Origin: Flavobacterium hibernum
GTDB taxonomy: Bacteria > Bacteroidota > Bacteroidia > Flavobacteriales > Flavobacteriaceae
Length of the DNA stretch: 64,000 bases
Reading direction: 5' to 3'
NCBI RefSeq assembly: GCF_000832125.1
Contig: NZ_JPRK01000002.1
Coordinates: forward strand, 124,001-188,000
Made by a program: the position numbers and the translations under genes. This document shows positions 7,492 through 16,518 of the stretch, one piece after another. Position 1 is the stretch's first letter; the number at the start of each line of letters is the position of its first letter. Under the pieces are notes generated by a model, which was not told the origin of the DNA, did not search any database, and saw only the letters and a list, made by a program, of their open reading frames with translations.

Positions 7492-8130
7492 TTAAATGTT
7501 TTCATTTGGTAAAAATGGTAAAGCTGAATGATAATATTCGTGCTCATTCCACGAAAAAAAAGCTTGAATATCAATATCATCAATAAAATCTTGAGGTTTT
7601 GAACCCATTACTTTGTCAAAATAAATTTCATTAGGATCTTCAATCCTGAAGAGACTACCATCTGCATTATATTTGAATTTAAATAATATGTCAGTATTTT
7701 CATCATCATGTATGTTCTGATAAGCTATTTTTATTGCTTCACCTTTTATTTCTTCCGTTTCAAGATTAAGTTGGCAATAAAAAACTTTACGGTTTTTATT
7801 GTCTAAAACTCTTTTTCCTTTAAAATATGCTATACCATCAGAATTTACTGCTTTCCAATCCCATAAAGTAAAAATTCCATAAGTTTGTTTGTTAAAGTGA
7901 AAATACCATCTTTGTTTTTTATTTATGCAATACTCTTGTATTAAATCATCAATATTTTCATTATCTTCAAGATAGTATTCTCCATCAGCTAACAGTTTAT
8001 CTTCAAAATGTTCCACCATTTTCAATTTATTATCAATAATTGTTTTTAAACTATAATCTGATAATGATGAAAGTTGAATTTTGTTTATTTCGTTTCCATA
8101 AATATTATAAATTTTTTTTTGAGTTGCCAT
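7492..8130 (-). CDS. Hypothetical protein, candidate immunity protein
   Basis: The reading frame is open from 8151, but I choose the ATG at 8130 (MATQKKIYNIYG, 212 residues) because it lies 10 bp after the stop codon of the toxin-tail remnant at 8141-8257. The protein is soluble and acidic with many aromatic residues (QRWYFHFNKQTYG, FFSWNEHEYYH) and has no recognised family. Like its neighbours it is a small gene directly behind a truncated tail, so an immunity role is inferred from position. A long hairpin follows it. Confidence 0.6.
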   Translation of the reverse strand: MATQKKIYNIYGNEINKIQLSSLSDYSLKTIIDNKLKMVEHFEDKLLADGEYYLEDNENIDDLIQEYCINKKQRWYFHFNKQTYGIFTLWDWKAVNSDGIAYFKGKRVLDNKNRKVFYCQLNLETEEIKGEAIKIAYQNIHDDENTDILFKFKYNADGSLFRIEDPNEIYFDKVMGSKPQDFIDDIDIQAFFSWNEHEYYHSALPFLPNENI

Positions 8131-8140
8131 ATTTTTATTT

Positions 8141-8257
8141 TTAATAATCAAATTTTAGTTTTGGTTTTAAATCAAATTTTCCTTTGGTCTTTACAATAGC
8201 AAAATTTATTTTATCAGGATCAAATTTTGTGAAATTTTTACAAGAGTTCGTGAAACT
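8141..8257 (-). pseudogene. Truncated toxin C-terminal tail (remnant)
   Basis: An open frame begins exactly at the left edge of hairpin repeat copy 3 with SFTNSCKNFTKFDPDK and ends KPKLKFDY, then TAA 10 bp before the next gene. Continuing upstream would only translate the repeat. It resembles the last 38 codons of a toxin whose body has been lost, the same pattern as at 5012-5128. Confidence 0.45.
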
Positions 8258-8436
8258 ACCCAGATAGCGCGGATTTGTAATCCGTGCCCGCAACAGTAGG
8301 ACACAAAACAAATCATTAAAACAAAAGTCACACAAATTAATGCACTTTTTTATATTTACAAAGAAAACAAACAAACCTTTGTGGGCACGGTTGCAAATCC
8401 GCGCTATCGTTGCTGAGATAAATTTGCGCAATCGGG
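8258..8436. repeat. Hairpin repeat, copy 3 of 3 (REP/MITE-like)
   Basis: A ~179-bp copy in the same orientation as copies 1 and 2. GATAGCGCGGATTTGTAAT pairs with TTGCAAATCCGCGCTATC, and GTGCCCGCA pairs with the GTGGGCAC region. Its right end is 3 bp from the stop codon of the hybrid kinase at 8440; its left end is the truncation point of the toxin tail at 8141-8257. Confidence 0.8.
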
Positions 8437-8439
8437 TTT

Positions 8440-10431
8440 CTATAATAGTTCCTTTAAAATTTTAATAACTTCTGTAATTTCACTGTGAAAAAAGTTTATT
8501 TTTTCTGCAGTTTCAGAACTAAATCGCCCCAGTTTAGCTTCTTCTTCAATAATAGTTAAATAGTTACTAAGATCTTTTAGCATAAAAATGTCAATACTAG
8601 ATCTCATATTATGTGCAAGATCTCTTACGGCATTATAATCATTATTCTGAAATGCTTTTTCCAGTTGAACTGCTTCATTTGGAATTTTTTCTACAAAAAG
8701 ATTAATCATTTCCTGTTTAAAACTGGCATCTCCATAAGACATTTCTTCTAAGAAAGACAAATCTACCTTTCTTTTCTGGAGGGGATTACTTTCTTTGGTT
8801 AAAACACTTTTTATCATTTCTAAAAGTGCAGTTTGCTTAAAAGGTTTTGGTACATAACCATTCATTCCTATCTTAAAACAAAGTTCTTGTTCTCCTACAA
8901 GCGAATGCGCGGTCATAGCAACTATAGGAATCTTTAAATTCATTTCATTTCTAATGTATTCGGTAGTTTGATAACCATCTTTTACCGGCATCTGAAGATC
9001 CATCAAAATCAGGTCATATTTATTTTTTGATAAATAATCAATTCCTACCTCTCCATTTTCGGCAATGTCCAACTCAAAACCAAAATTATGCATAACGCTT
9101 TTTACTAGTTTTTGGTTTAATACATTATCCTCGCAAAGAAGTATATTTAGTTTTCCTAAACTATTGCTTGATAATTGTTCTTCTTTAGCCTCAATTTGCG
9201 CCGTTTTTTTATAGTTTAAAATGAAGAAAAATTCAGAACCACGACCTTCTTTACTTTTTACATGAATTTCTGAGTTTTGCAGATTTACCAATTGTTTTAC
9301 GATATTAAGACCTAGTCCTGTACCGCCAAACTTTCTGGTAGTGCTTTCTTCTGCTTGGGTAAATCGTTCAAAAATAGTTTTAAGTTTGTCTTCGGGTATA
9401 CCAATTCCAGTATCTTTAACAGAGAACTTGAGCGAATAATTATCGGCACTTTCGGCTACTTTTTTTACAGAAATAGTTACTTCGCCATCTTCGGTAAATT
9501 TAAGTGCATTACCTGTAAGATTTACTAATATTTGATTTAATCTTCCCTGATCTCCAATTACATTTTCGGGCATATCGGCATCCAGAAAAAGATTGAATTC
9601 AACATCTTTTGGAACTTTAATTTTTAGTAAGTCGTAAACATGTTTAAGGGTATTTTTTAAATTGAAAGGATAGGATTCGATAGTTAAATGACCAGATTCT
9701 AATTTAGAAAGATCCAGAATATCATTTATTATTAAAAGCAGGTTTTCTTCGGCAATCTGAACACTTTCGATATAATCGCGCTGAATACTATCAAGTTGTG
9801 TTTGTGCCAAAAGATCTGTAAAACCAATAATGGCATTTAATGGAGTTCTAATTTCATGACTCATATTGGCCAAAAAACTATCTTTTGCAAATACTGCACG
9901 ATCGGCAATTTTTTTGTGAGCCGCCAGATCAATATTTTTGGTTATTAATTCTAATTGATTGATAACGTGTTTACCAATTATCGAAAGTGCATTGCGCTGA
10001 TCATCATTTAGCTCTTTAGAAACATGATCTATTGCGCAAATTGTTCCTATGTTATATCCGTCAGGTGTTGTAAGCGGAATTCCTGCATAGAATCTCACTT
10101 TAAAACCTCCTGTGACATTAGGATCATTTTTAAATCTTTCGTTTGAATGCGTATCAGATATTTCAACCATCTTCGATTCCATGATGGTATATCGGCAGAA
10201 ACTGATTTCTCTTGGAACTTCTGTAACTCCAATTCCAATTTCAGATTTAAACCATTGTCTGCTCTCGTCTATGAATGAAATGTGTGCAATGGGCGTACCG
10301 CATATGTATGAAACGAGTTTTGTAGCATCATCAAAAGCATTATCTGGTAATGTGTCAAGTATATTGTAGCGTTTTAATGCTGCCAAACGTTGTAGTTCGT
10401 TGTGTGGTATAGGTTGTTCTAAAGTATTCAT
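8440..10431 (-). CDS. GAF hybrid histidine kinase with receiver and Hpt domains
   Basis: A 663-residue cytosolic multistep phosphorelay sensor with no membrane segment. An N-terminal GAF domain (about 1-165; RYNILDTLPDNAFDD, then FCRYTIM) would sense a small ligand or redox state. A DHp helix follows with SHEIRTPLN and phospho-acceptor H192. The HATPase domain shows NLTGNALKFT, DTGIGIP and GGTGLGL. A receiver domain has LMDLQMP with acceptor D478 and a KPF lysine. A C-terminal Hpt domain (about 565-655) carries AHNMRSS with H607, Arg replacing the usual Lys. All catalytic boxes look intact, so it could run a full His-Asp-His relay. A hairpin repeat abuts its 3' end. Confidence 0.92.
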   Translation of the reverse strand: MNTLEQPIPHNELQRLAALKRYNILDTLPDNAFDDATKLVSYICGTPIAHISFIDESRQWFKSEIGIGVTEVPREISFCRYTIMESKMVEISDTHSNERFKNDPNVTGGFKVRFYAGIPLTTPDGYNIGTICAIDHVSKELNDDQRNALSIIGKHVINQLELITKNIDLAAHKKIADRAVFAKDSFLANMSHEIRTPLNAIIGFTDLLAQTQLDSIQRDYIESVQIAEENLLLIINDILDLSKLESGHLTIESYPFNLKNTLKHVYDLLKIKVPKDVEFNLFLDADMPENVIGDQGRLNQILVNLTGNALKFTEDGEVTISVKKVAESADNYSLKFSVKDTGIGIPEDKLKTIFERFTQAEESTTRKFGGTGLGLNIVKQLVNLQNSEIHVKSKEGRGSEFFFILNYKKTAQIEAKEEQLSSNSLGKLNILLCEDNVLNQKLVKSVMHNFGFELDIAENGEVGIDYLSKNKYDLILMDLQMPVKDGYQTTEYIRNEMNLKIPIVAMTAHSLVGEQELCFKIGMNGYVPKPFKQTALLEMIKSVLTKESNPLQKRKVDLSFLEEMSYGDASFKQEMINLFVEKIPNEAVQLEKAFQNNDYNAVRDLAHNMRSSIDIFMLKDLSNYLTIIEEEAKLGRFSSETAEKINFFHSEITEVIKILKELL

Positions 10432-10651
10432 TATATTGGGGCGTAAAATGCAAAAAAAATATAATTATTTCAAAAAAATAGATTCTGCAAATGTACCTAA
10501 AGATTTGTTCTTTTTTCTACTGGTGTCCTTAAAAGGAAAAGATATGAATCTTAAAATTTGAAAGTTTATTTATTTTACGAATTTTTGTTAAGATAAATAG
10601 GATTTTTTTTATCGTTTCTCAGATTTTAAAAGTTTAAAATCCAAATATAAA

Positions 10652-10679
10652 AAAAGTCCTAATTTTCATTAGGACTTTT
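10652..10679. terminator. Hairpin, possible terminator
   Basis: 11-bp perfect arms AAAAGTCCTAA and TTAGGACTTTT surround a 6-base loop, with A- and T-runs on both sides. It lies between the start of the hybrid kinase and the 3' end of the M16 peptidase gene and can act on either strand. Confidence 0.5.
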
Positions 10680-10680
10680 G

Positions 10681-10869
10681 GTATGGAGAGTAAGATTCGA
10701 AGCATAAGCTTGAACACCACACATCCTATTTTTTTTACTAGAATATAATTTATTAGTGAGTATTAGATAATAGGGTCATCTTGCCAATGACCCTATAAGT
10801 ACTTTCGTTGATTGCTTACTAATTCAAAATACTTAGAGAACTAAGTAGTAACGAAAGGTATTTTTAGTA
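10681..10869. other. Structured intergenic segment, no gene
   Basis: The stretch 10432-10869 has no convincing ORF. Beyond the hairpin at 10652 it contains a 10-bp perfect stem ATAGGGTCAT/ATGACCCTAT (10770-10796) and a larger pairing CTTTCGTT (10802-10809) with AACGAAAG (10850-10857). These lie directly after the M16 stop codon on the minus strand and may form its 3' UTR terminator or a small structured RNA. There is no other evidence for an RNA gene. Confidence 0.35.
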
Positions 10870-13677
10870 CTATTTTAAAGGTTTAAATATAAATTCGAAA
10901 CTTTGAGCATCTTTCATCAACACTTTTACAAGCTTCTGAATGTCTTGTGTAGTTATTGAATTTATTATGTCAAGATTGTTTTTCGGATCATTTTTATTGT
11001 ATCCTTCTACATTAAAATCGTACAGTACATTCAACTCGTAACCTGTGTATTCTTTTTCTTCTTTTAATTCTTTCAGGTAACTCGTGACTACTTTATTTAA
11101 ATCGTCTTTATCAATTTCATTATTTTCAATTTTTTGAATTTCTTTATAAACGATGCCTACTAGTTTCTCTACTTTATCAGGATCACAATCAAAATACACA
11201 TAAAAATTAGCGACTTCTTTTGGTCTTTTAGACAAAGAGCTGTATACACTTGCTCCATAAGTACCGCCTTCTTGCTCTCTTAATGTCTCCATTAATCTAA
11301 GTTCCAGAATGTCCTGAAAAGCTTTTAGTAGGTAAGTATTTTTTAAGCTGTACTCCAATGGCTTTTTAAACGAAATACGAACCGTTGCTTTCGGGTCTTC
11401 CATTGCAAGGAAGATTTCTTTTTTATTACTGTCCTTCAACCAAGCGACTGAATTATCCTGCCATTTTTCTTTTTTCTTTGTGGTGGGTAAACTAGCAATG
11501 TATTTCTCTAATAACGGTTTAAGATCTTCTTTTGAAAGATCACCTACTATCGAAAATGTAAAATCGGCAGGGTTATTAAAACGTTCTTTGTAAATGGATT
11601 TGATTTTTTCGAACGAAACCTCTTTTATATATTGCTCATCAAAAAGGCGCATTTTTGTATTGTTGAATCCATATAAAGAAGTCGTGATACTATCTTGCAT
11701 TTTATAAGCGATATCATTTTTTCTTTGAGTTAAGCTATTTTGTAAATTGTTTTGTAAAACCTTAAAACTGCTTTCATCAAAACGGGGTTTTACAAATTGT
11801 AAATGCACTAATTGCAACATAGTTTCGACATCTTTAGTAGTAGTCATGCCCGAAATATTTTCTTCTAATGCTGTAATTTCGATTCTTGTATTCGCATTTT
11901 TTCCCGCCAGAATTTTAGTCATATCTGTAGCGTTATAATCTCCTAAACCAGACATTCTTACCAAAGTTCCTACCATTGCAGCAGAAGGAAGGTCGGCATC
12001 TTTGATTAAAGAATTACCTCCAAAGCTTACAGCTTCGAGTAACACATTGTTTTTTTCAATGTCTGTAAATTTGTAATCTACAACCACGCCGTTGCTCAAT
12101 ACAAAACGAGTTGAACCTAATTTCTTGTTATTTTTTTCGGAAACAATTTTACCTGATTTAATTTGAATACCCGAAATCAATGTTTTACCTACAAACTCAT
12201 CTGTGTAAGCTATTAAACTAGCGTCGTTTTCGACTTGGTTAATAATTTTTAAAGCTTCGTCCTGCGAAAGGTTATTTTCATTTTCGACTCCTGTAACATC
12301 TAACACTCTATTTTTTGTAGTGTATAATTTTTTGACATAATCATTTAAATCCTGAGGAGTCATTTCATTAAAAATAACTTTAATGATATCAAATTCCTTT
12401 GTAATATCAGTCATAGCTTCATTCTCGAGATAGTTTTTCTGAATCATGTTCACTATTTCGGCGTGAGGAGTTTGCTCGATCTTACTAATTTTAGTTTGAT
12501 AAAGATTAGTATAATAAGCTTTCGTTCTAACAATTTCTCCTTGCGTGAAACCAAATTTTACGATACGATTTAATTCTGTCAACGCAGTTTTAAATGCTTC
12601 TTGCTGCTGATTTGGTTTTGGAGAGATTAGTAAACCGAAGGTATTATTTGCTCTCGCTAAACTGGAATAACTGCAACTTGCAGAAACAAATGGAGACTCT
12701 GGTTTTTGAGAAATTTCTCTAAGTCTTGAGTTTAACATTCTTGAAACCATTCCGTTAAAAAGCGATTCTTTTAAATCGGCTACAGTTTCGTCTTTTAAGG
12801 ATTTGGGCTGATTAATTGTAAAAGAAATCGTTGAGGTAGCTACTTCTTTATCGGTTCCTAAATTATAAAGCATGATCTCATTGTCCGGAATTATTGTAAC
12901 GACTCTTTGTATCGGATTTTTTATCGCGGGGATTGTACCAAATAACTTTTCTATTTTTTGTTCTATTTCTGCTACATCAATATTGCCCACAATTGCAATA
13001 GCTTGCAAATCTGTTCTGTACCAATCGTGGTAAAAATCTCGTAAGGCTTTGTACTTAAAATTATCAATTACAGTCATCGAACCAATAGGCATACGATCAG
13101 CATATTTGGTTTTATTAAACATTGTAGGTAATGATTTCTTGAAAAGACGCATATATCCATTTTGTCTTGTTCGCCACTCTTCTTTAATTACGCCACGTTC
13201 TGAATCTATTTCTGATTCTGTAAGCGATAAACCATCTGCCCAATCGTGTAAAATCAACAAAGAAGTATCTACTAATCCGGGTACGTTTGTAGGGATATTG
13301 TCCATGTTGTAAACCGTTTCGTCAAAAGCAGTATAAGCATTAATGTCTTTTGCGAAAACAGCTCCATGTTTTTGAAGTGTATTTAAAATGCCTTTTCCCG
13401 GAAAATTTTTAGTTCCATTAAAAGCCATGTGTTCCAGAAAATGTGCAAGCCCTTGTTGATCGTCATTCTCTAAAATAGAACCTACATTTTGAATAATGTA
13501 ATAACTGGCAACATTTTTAATTACATCTGTTTTATAGATATAATACGTCATTCCATTTTTTAGAACTCCTTTTTTAATTCTGGTATTTACCGGAAGCGGA
13601 TCGCTTAATTTTAGTTCTTGCGCCGTAACAACATGAGCTGTTACTAAAAGAAAAAATATAGTTAATAAATTTTTCAT
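10870..13677 (-). CDS. M16 (pitrilysin/insulinase) zinc metallopeptidase
   Basis: A 935-residue secreted peptidase of the large, PqqL-like M16 form, with two M16 catalytic-fold halves. A signal peptide covers about 1-19 (ending VTAQ). The inverted zinc motif HFLEH lies at 79-83 with H79, E82 and H83, followed by MAFNGTKNFPG; the downstream zinc-ligand region has SERGVIKEEW. The second half carries the M16 RxxY-like region (EQEGGTYGASVYSS). These enzymes clip peptides inside a clamshell chamber. The gene follows TlpA-like, SusD and SusC genes on the same strand, which suggests a peptide or protein ligand, but a hairpin at 13891 may separate its transcription. Confidence 0.9.
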   Translation of the reverse strand: MKNLLTIFFLLVTAHVVTAQELKLSDPLPVNTRIKKGVLKNGMTYYIYKTDVIKNVASYYIIQNVGSILENDDQQGLAHFLEHMAFNGTKNFPGKGILNTLQKHGAVFAKDINAYTAFDETVYNMDNIPTNVPGLVDTSLLILHDWADGLSLTESEIDSERGVIKEEWRTRQNGYMRLFKKSLPTMFNKTKYADRMPIGSMTVIDNFKYKALRDFYHDWYRTDLQAIAIVGNIDVAEIEQKIEKLFGTIPAIKNPIQRVVTIIPDNEIMLYNLGTDKEVATSTISFTINQPKSLKDETVADLKESLFNGMVSRMLNSRLREISQKPESPFVSASCSYSSLARANNTFGLLISPKPNQQQEAFKTALTELNRIVKFGFTQGEIVRTKAYYTNLYQTKISKIEQTPHAEIVNMIQKNYLENEAMTDITKEFDIIKVIFNEMTPQDLNDYVKKLYTTKNRVLDVTGVENENNLSQDEALKIINQVENDASLIAYTDEFVGKTLISGIQIKSGKIVSEKNNKKLGSTRFVLSNGVVVDYKFTDIEKNNVLLEAVSFGGNSLIKDADLPSAAMVGTLVRMSGLGDYNATDMTKILAGKNANTRIEITALEENISGMTTTKDVETMLQLVHLQFVKPRFDESSFKVLQNNLQNSLTQRKNDIAYKMQDSITTSLYGFNNTKMRLFDEQYIKEVSFEKIKSIYKERFNNPADFTFSIVGDLSKEDLKPLLEKYIASLPTTKKKEKWQDNSVAWLKDSNKKEIFLAMEDPKATVRISFKKPLEYSLKNTYLLKAFQDILELRLMETLREQEGGTYGASVYSSLSKRPKEVANFYVYFDCDPDKVEKLVGIVYKEIQKIENNEIDKDDLNKVVTSYLKELKEEKEYTGYELNVLYDFNVEGYNKNDPKNNLDIINSITTQDIQKLVKVLMKDAQSFEFIFKPLK

Positions 13678-13890
13678 GTTTTTTATAGTAATTGTAGATG
13701 TATGTCTTATTTGTAGGTTGATTTTTTTTTAAGTTTCAATAGGTTTCCTGCCCTGATTTAAAATAAATTTTAAAAGGGATGCTATTTGAAACATTTTATC
13801 GAGATAAATACAATAGTCCATTATTAATTAATAAACTATGCTTTACAAGTAGTAATGTTTGATAATTGGAGGCAAAAAGGAATTAAATTT

Positions 13891-13921
13891 AATAACCAGA
13901 AAGATGATTTCTCTGGTTATT
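13891..13921 (-). terminator. Hairpin between TlpA-like and M16 genes
   Basis: Perfect 10-bp arms AATAACCAGA (13891-13900) and TCTGGTTATT (13912-13921) lie 24 bp after the TlpA-like stop codon. With the 267-bp gap before the M16 gene, this suggests partial termination or a processing point within the operon. Confidence 0.5.
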
Positions 13922-13944
13922 AGAGCTATTTTTTAAAAAGTTAT

Positions 13945-14976
13945 TTAAATATCAAGAGCATTTAAAATATCTACTAATTCTGGTTCTGATGGTCTTGGAG
14001 CATCTGAGTTTACAATTTTTCCTTCTTTATCTAAAATAATAAAACGTGGAATTGCCTGAATATAATACCCCGCTATAAATGATGATGCGATCTCTTTATC
14101 TGCCAAAAGCTGAATTCCGGTTAAACCTTGTGCTTTAATCATGTTGCGCCATTTTACTTCATCTTTTAAACGGTCTACAGATATGCTCACAAATTTTATG
14201 TTCTTGCCATGAAATTGTTTTTCTACTTTTCCAATAAATGGCATTTCGTATTTGCAAGGCCCGCACCAGGTTGCCCAAACATCGATAAAAACATAGCTTC
14301 CTCTAAAATCTTTTAGAGAGGATTTTCCTCCTTTATAATTAATATAATTTTTAAACTCTGGTGAAGGCATTCCTACACCTAATTCAGTTTTGTTTCTTTG
14401 TTCATCTGTATATTGCTGGGCAAGACCTTTTTTTAAGTCTTCGAACATTTTAATTTGGGTGGTTATAAAATTTGGGTCAAGATCTGATTGTTTTTGATCT
14501 AACAACGATGCGAAATCAGCTGAAAATTTATTCATTTTGGCATCAAAAACTGTTTTTTCTAAGTTTAAAAACGCAATATAATCACCGCCATATAAATCTG
14601 CTTCCAGTTTAGATTTGGTTCTTAAAAAGTTGTTTTCTTTTTCTCCTTTTCCGCTGATTGTAATGCTTTTATTAATGTTTTTTGCATCAAAATTAATTTC
14701 TAAATTCATATCATTTGTAAGATATAAATTGAAGAACTTATCATAAAAGGTATTAAACAATATAGGTTTTTCTAACTTTATTGTATCTCTATAGGTTCCG
14801 TTGGCAGCTACTTTTATTGTAATACTTTTTGAACTAATGGGATCAAATAATCGTACGCCTAATCCTTCGATTGGATTTTCTATTTTTCCGTGTACTACTG
14901 CGTACTCTTTTTGCGCTATTATTTTTTGGCAAGAAAACACTACAACTAGTAATGCTAATGCTTGTAATTTTTTCAT
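13945..14976 (-). CDS. TlpA-like thioredoxin-fold protein, envelope-localised
   Basis: I choose the ATG at 14976 (MKKLQALALLVVVFSCQ), which puts a signal peptide or lipobox at the N-terminus; an upstream ATG at 15024 would add 16 residues of non-signal sequence. The mature protein (343-residue precursor) has a DUF4369-like beta domain at about 25-130. A helical linker follows, then an AhpC/TSA-TlpA thioredoxin domain with WATWCGPCKYEMP as the redox CxxC. Such proteins keep envelope cysteines reduced or act as peroxidases; in Bacteroidota they often sit beside SusCD genes. It lies 111 bp after the SusD gene. Confidence 0.85.
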   Translation of the reverse strand: MKKLQALALLVVVFSCQKIIAQKEYAVVHGKIENPIEGLGVRLFDPISSKSITIKVAANGTYRDTIKLEKPILFNTFYDKFFNLYLTNDMNLEINFDAKNINKSITISGKGEKENNFLRTKSKLEADLYGGDYIAFLNLEKTVFDAKMNKFSADFASLLDQKQSDLDPNFITTQIKMFEDLKKGLAQQYTDEQRNKTELGVGMPSPEFKNYINYKGGKSSLKDFRGSYVFIDVWATWCGPCKYEMPFIGKVEKQFHGKNIKFVSISVDRLKDEVKWRNMIKAQGLTGIQLLADKEIASSFIAGYYIQAIPRFIILDKEGKIVNSDAPRPSEPELVDILNALDI

Positions 14977-15087
14977 TTTTTTAGTTTTATTAAATTCAAG
15001 TTTAAAAAATGAGAGTGTATCCATAATTTGATTACAGATTTATCTTTTTCAAAATAGGTACACTCTGCTTTTAGAATTGTGAATAGG

Positions 15088-16506
15088 CTAGTAGCCTTTG
15101 TTTTGTATAACTGTTTTATTTCCTGCTATTATTTGTAATGGAATTGGCAGGACAAACTGATTTGGAGATACCAAAGTAGCTTTGACTGATGATGCTGTAA
15201 GATTTCCAAGATTTACATATCGTACGATATCAAACCATCCTTCGCCATTTTCAAAAAATAGTTCTAATAATTTTTCGTTGCGAATATCTTCAAGTAGAGT
15301 GGCTTTATCAGTAAGTTCTTTTTCGGCTACTCCGGCACGATTTCTAATTTCGTTTAGATTTTCTAGTGCTACAGTTAGATCTCCACCTGTCTTGCGAGTT
15401 TCTGCTTCTGCTTTAATCAGGTATATTTCAGCAAGACGCAAATGATAAAGGGTATTTCCTTGAGATGCAATTGTGTTTAAAAATGGATATTTACCGTTTC
15501 CATTCGACTTTTTTGTGGTATTTGAGTAGGCAAATGCAAAACGTGGATCGTATCCTGAACCCGAACCTGATAAACTACCGTCGTTTAAAGTTCCTGCCTG
15601 AGCATCGGCTAAACTTTTTAAGGTTTGACTGTATGTTGTTGTGTTTACCTGATACATGGCTGTTTTTCCTTCATTATCTGGGCCTGTTTTTGGAGCGAAA
15701 ATTACTTCAGATGAATTAAAACTGTTTTTAAAGATATCTGAATATTGCGCTTCAAGCATATAACCTTCGGCATTGTTTATTACTTCATCTGCTAGAGTAG
15801 CGGCTTCAGTAAATTTTCTTTCGTATAAATAAACTTTCGATAACAAGGCTTTGGCAGCAAGACTTCCAGAATAAAAATGGTCTATGTTTACTGGCCCCAT
15901 AAGTGATGCGTACAGTAAATCATCTTCTATTTGTTTGTATACTTCCGCGACTGTATTTCTAGGTTTTGCCTCGAGTACAGTCGAAAAATTAGTTCTTAAA
16001 ACTACTCCGTAAGAAGAGTTTAAATCGTAGAATTCTCCAAAGTAACGCAACAAATTAAAATAAGTAAAAGCTCTCTGAAATTTTGCCTGAGCAATCATTT
16101 CGCCTTTTTTTTCCTCAGAAATACCAACGGCTTTTCCTGCTTCTAATTCCTGAATTAGGAAATTAGCTGAATTAATAATTTTGTAATGACCGCTATATAA
16201 ATTAGTTAAAAAGATATTATCGACCGGGACTTCGTTAGTGTTAAATCCTTTAGTACCACTCATAAAACCCGAGATCATTCCTTCGTTGCCATAAGCTGCT
16301 AAATGCAAGGGAAAGAAGCTTACATCAAACTCTTTTCCTAAATCATAAACACCATTTAGAACTAATTGAGCCGAAGCTTCATCGCGTACAGTATTCTCTG
16401 TTGTTAATTTATTATTGGGTTGTATATCGTCAATATTACAGCTTGCACTGGTTAATGCTATTGCAAAAAGTAAAATCGTATTGATCTTTATAAAATGTTG
16501 TTTCAT
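15088..16506 (-). CDS. SusD/RagB family outer-membrane lipoprotein
   Basis: A 472-residue surface lipoprotein that binds ligand and forms a lid over its SusC partner. The signal peptide ends in the lipobox TSASC, giving an N-terminal lipidated cysteine near residue 23. The N-terminal TPR-like SusD helices (AQAKFQRAFTYFNLLRYFG) and the C-terminal RagB region (RLAEIYLIKAEAETR, then NEKLLELFFENGEGWFDIVR) are typical. It starts 12 bp after the SusC stop codon, so the two are translationally close. Ligand identity cannot be read from sequence; the M16 peptidase and TlpA-like neighbours favour peptides over glycans. Confidence 0.92.
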   Translation of the reverse strand: MKQHFIKINTILLFAIALTSASCNIDDIQPNNKLTTENTVRDEASAQLVLNGVYDLGKEFDVSFFPLHLAAYGNEGMISGFMSGTKGFNTNEVPVDNIFLTNLYSGHYKIINSANFLIQELEAGKAVGISEEKKGEMIAQAKFQRAFTYFNLLRYFGEFYDLNSSYGVVLRTNFSTVLEAKPRNTVAEVYKQIEDDLLYASLMGPVNIDHFYSGSLAAKALLSKVYLYERKFTEAATLADEVINNAEGYMLEAQYSDIFKNSFNSSEVIFAPKTGPDNEGKTAMYQVNTTTYSQTLKSLADAQAGTLNDGSLSGSGSGYDPRFAFAYSNTTKKSNGNGKYPFLNTIASQGNTLYHLRLAEIYLIKAEAETRKTGGDLTVALENLNEIRNRAGVAEKELTDKATLLEDIRNEKLLELFFENGEGWFDIVRYVNLGNLTASSVKATLVSPNQFVLPIPLQIIAGNKTVIQNKGY

Positions 16507-16518
16507 CTTTTTTTGAAT

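Noticed and set aside
8141..8431. A 96-codon frame spanning hairpin repeat copy 3 and the toxin tail.
   Set aside because: Its first two thirds are translated repeat sequence, so only the last part (8141-8257) is kept, as a remnant.
10681..10730. A tRNA-like T-loop string (AGATTCGAAGC) on the plus strand.
   Set aside because: The flanking bases do not form a T-stem or acceptor stem on either strand, and no anticodon arm is present.
13997..15024. Start of the TlpA-like gene at 15024.
   Set aside because: It would put 16 non-signal residues before a clear signal sequence; the ATG at 14976 fits better.
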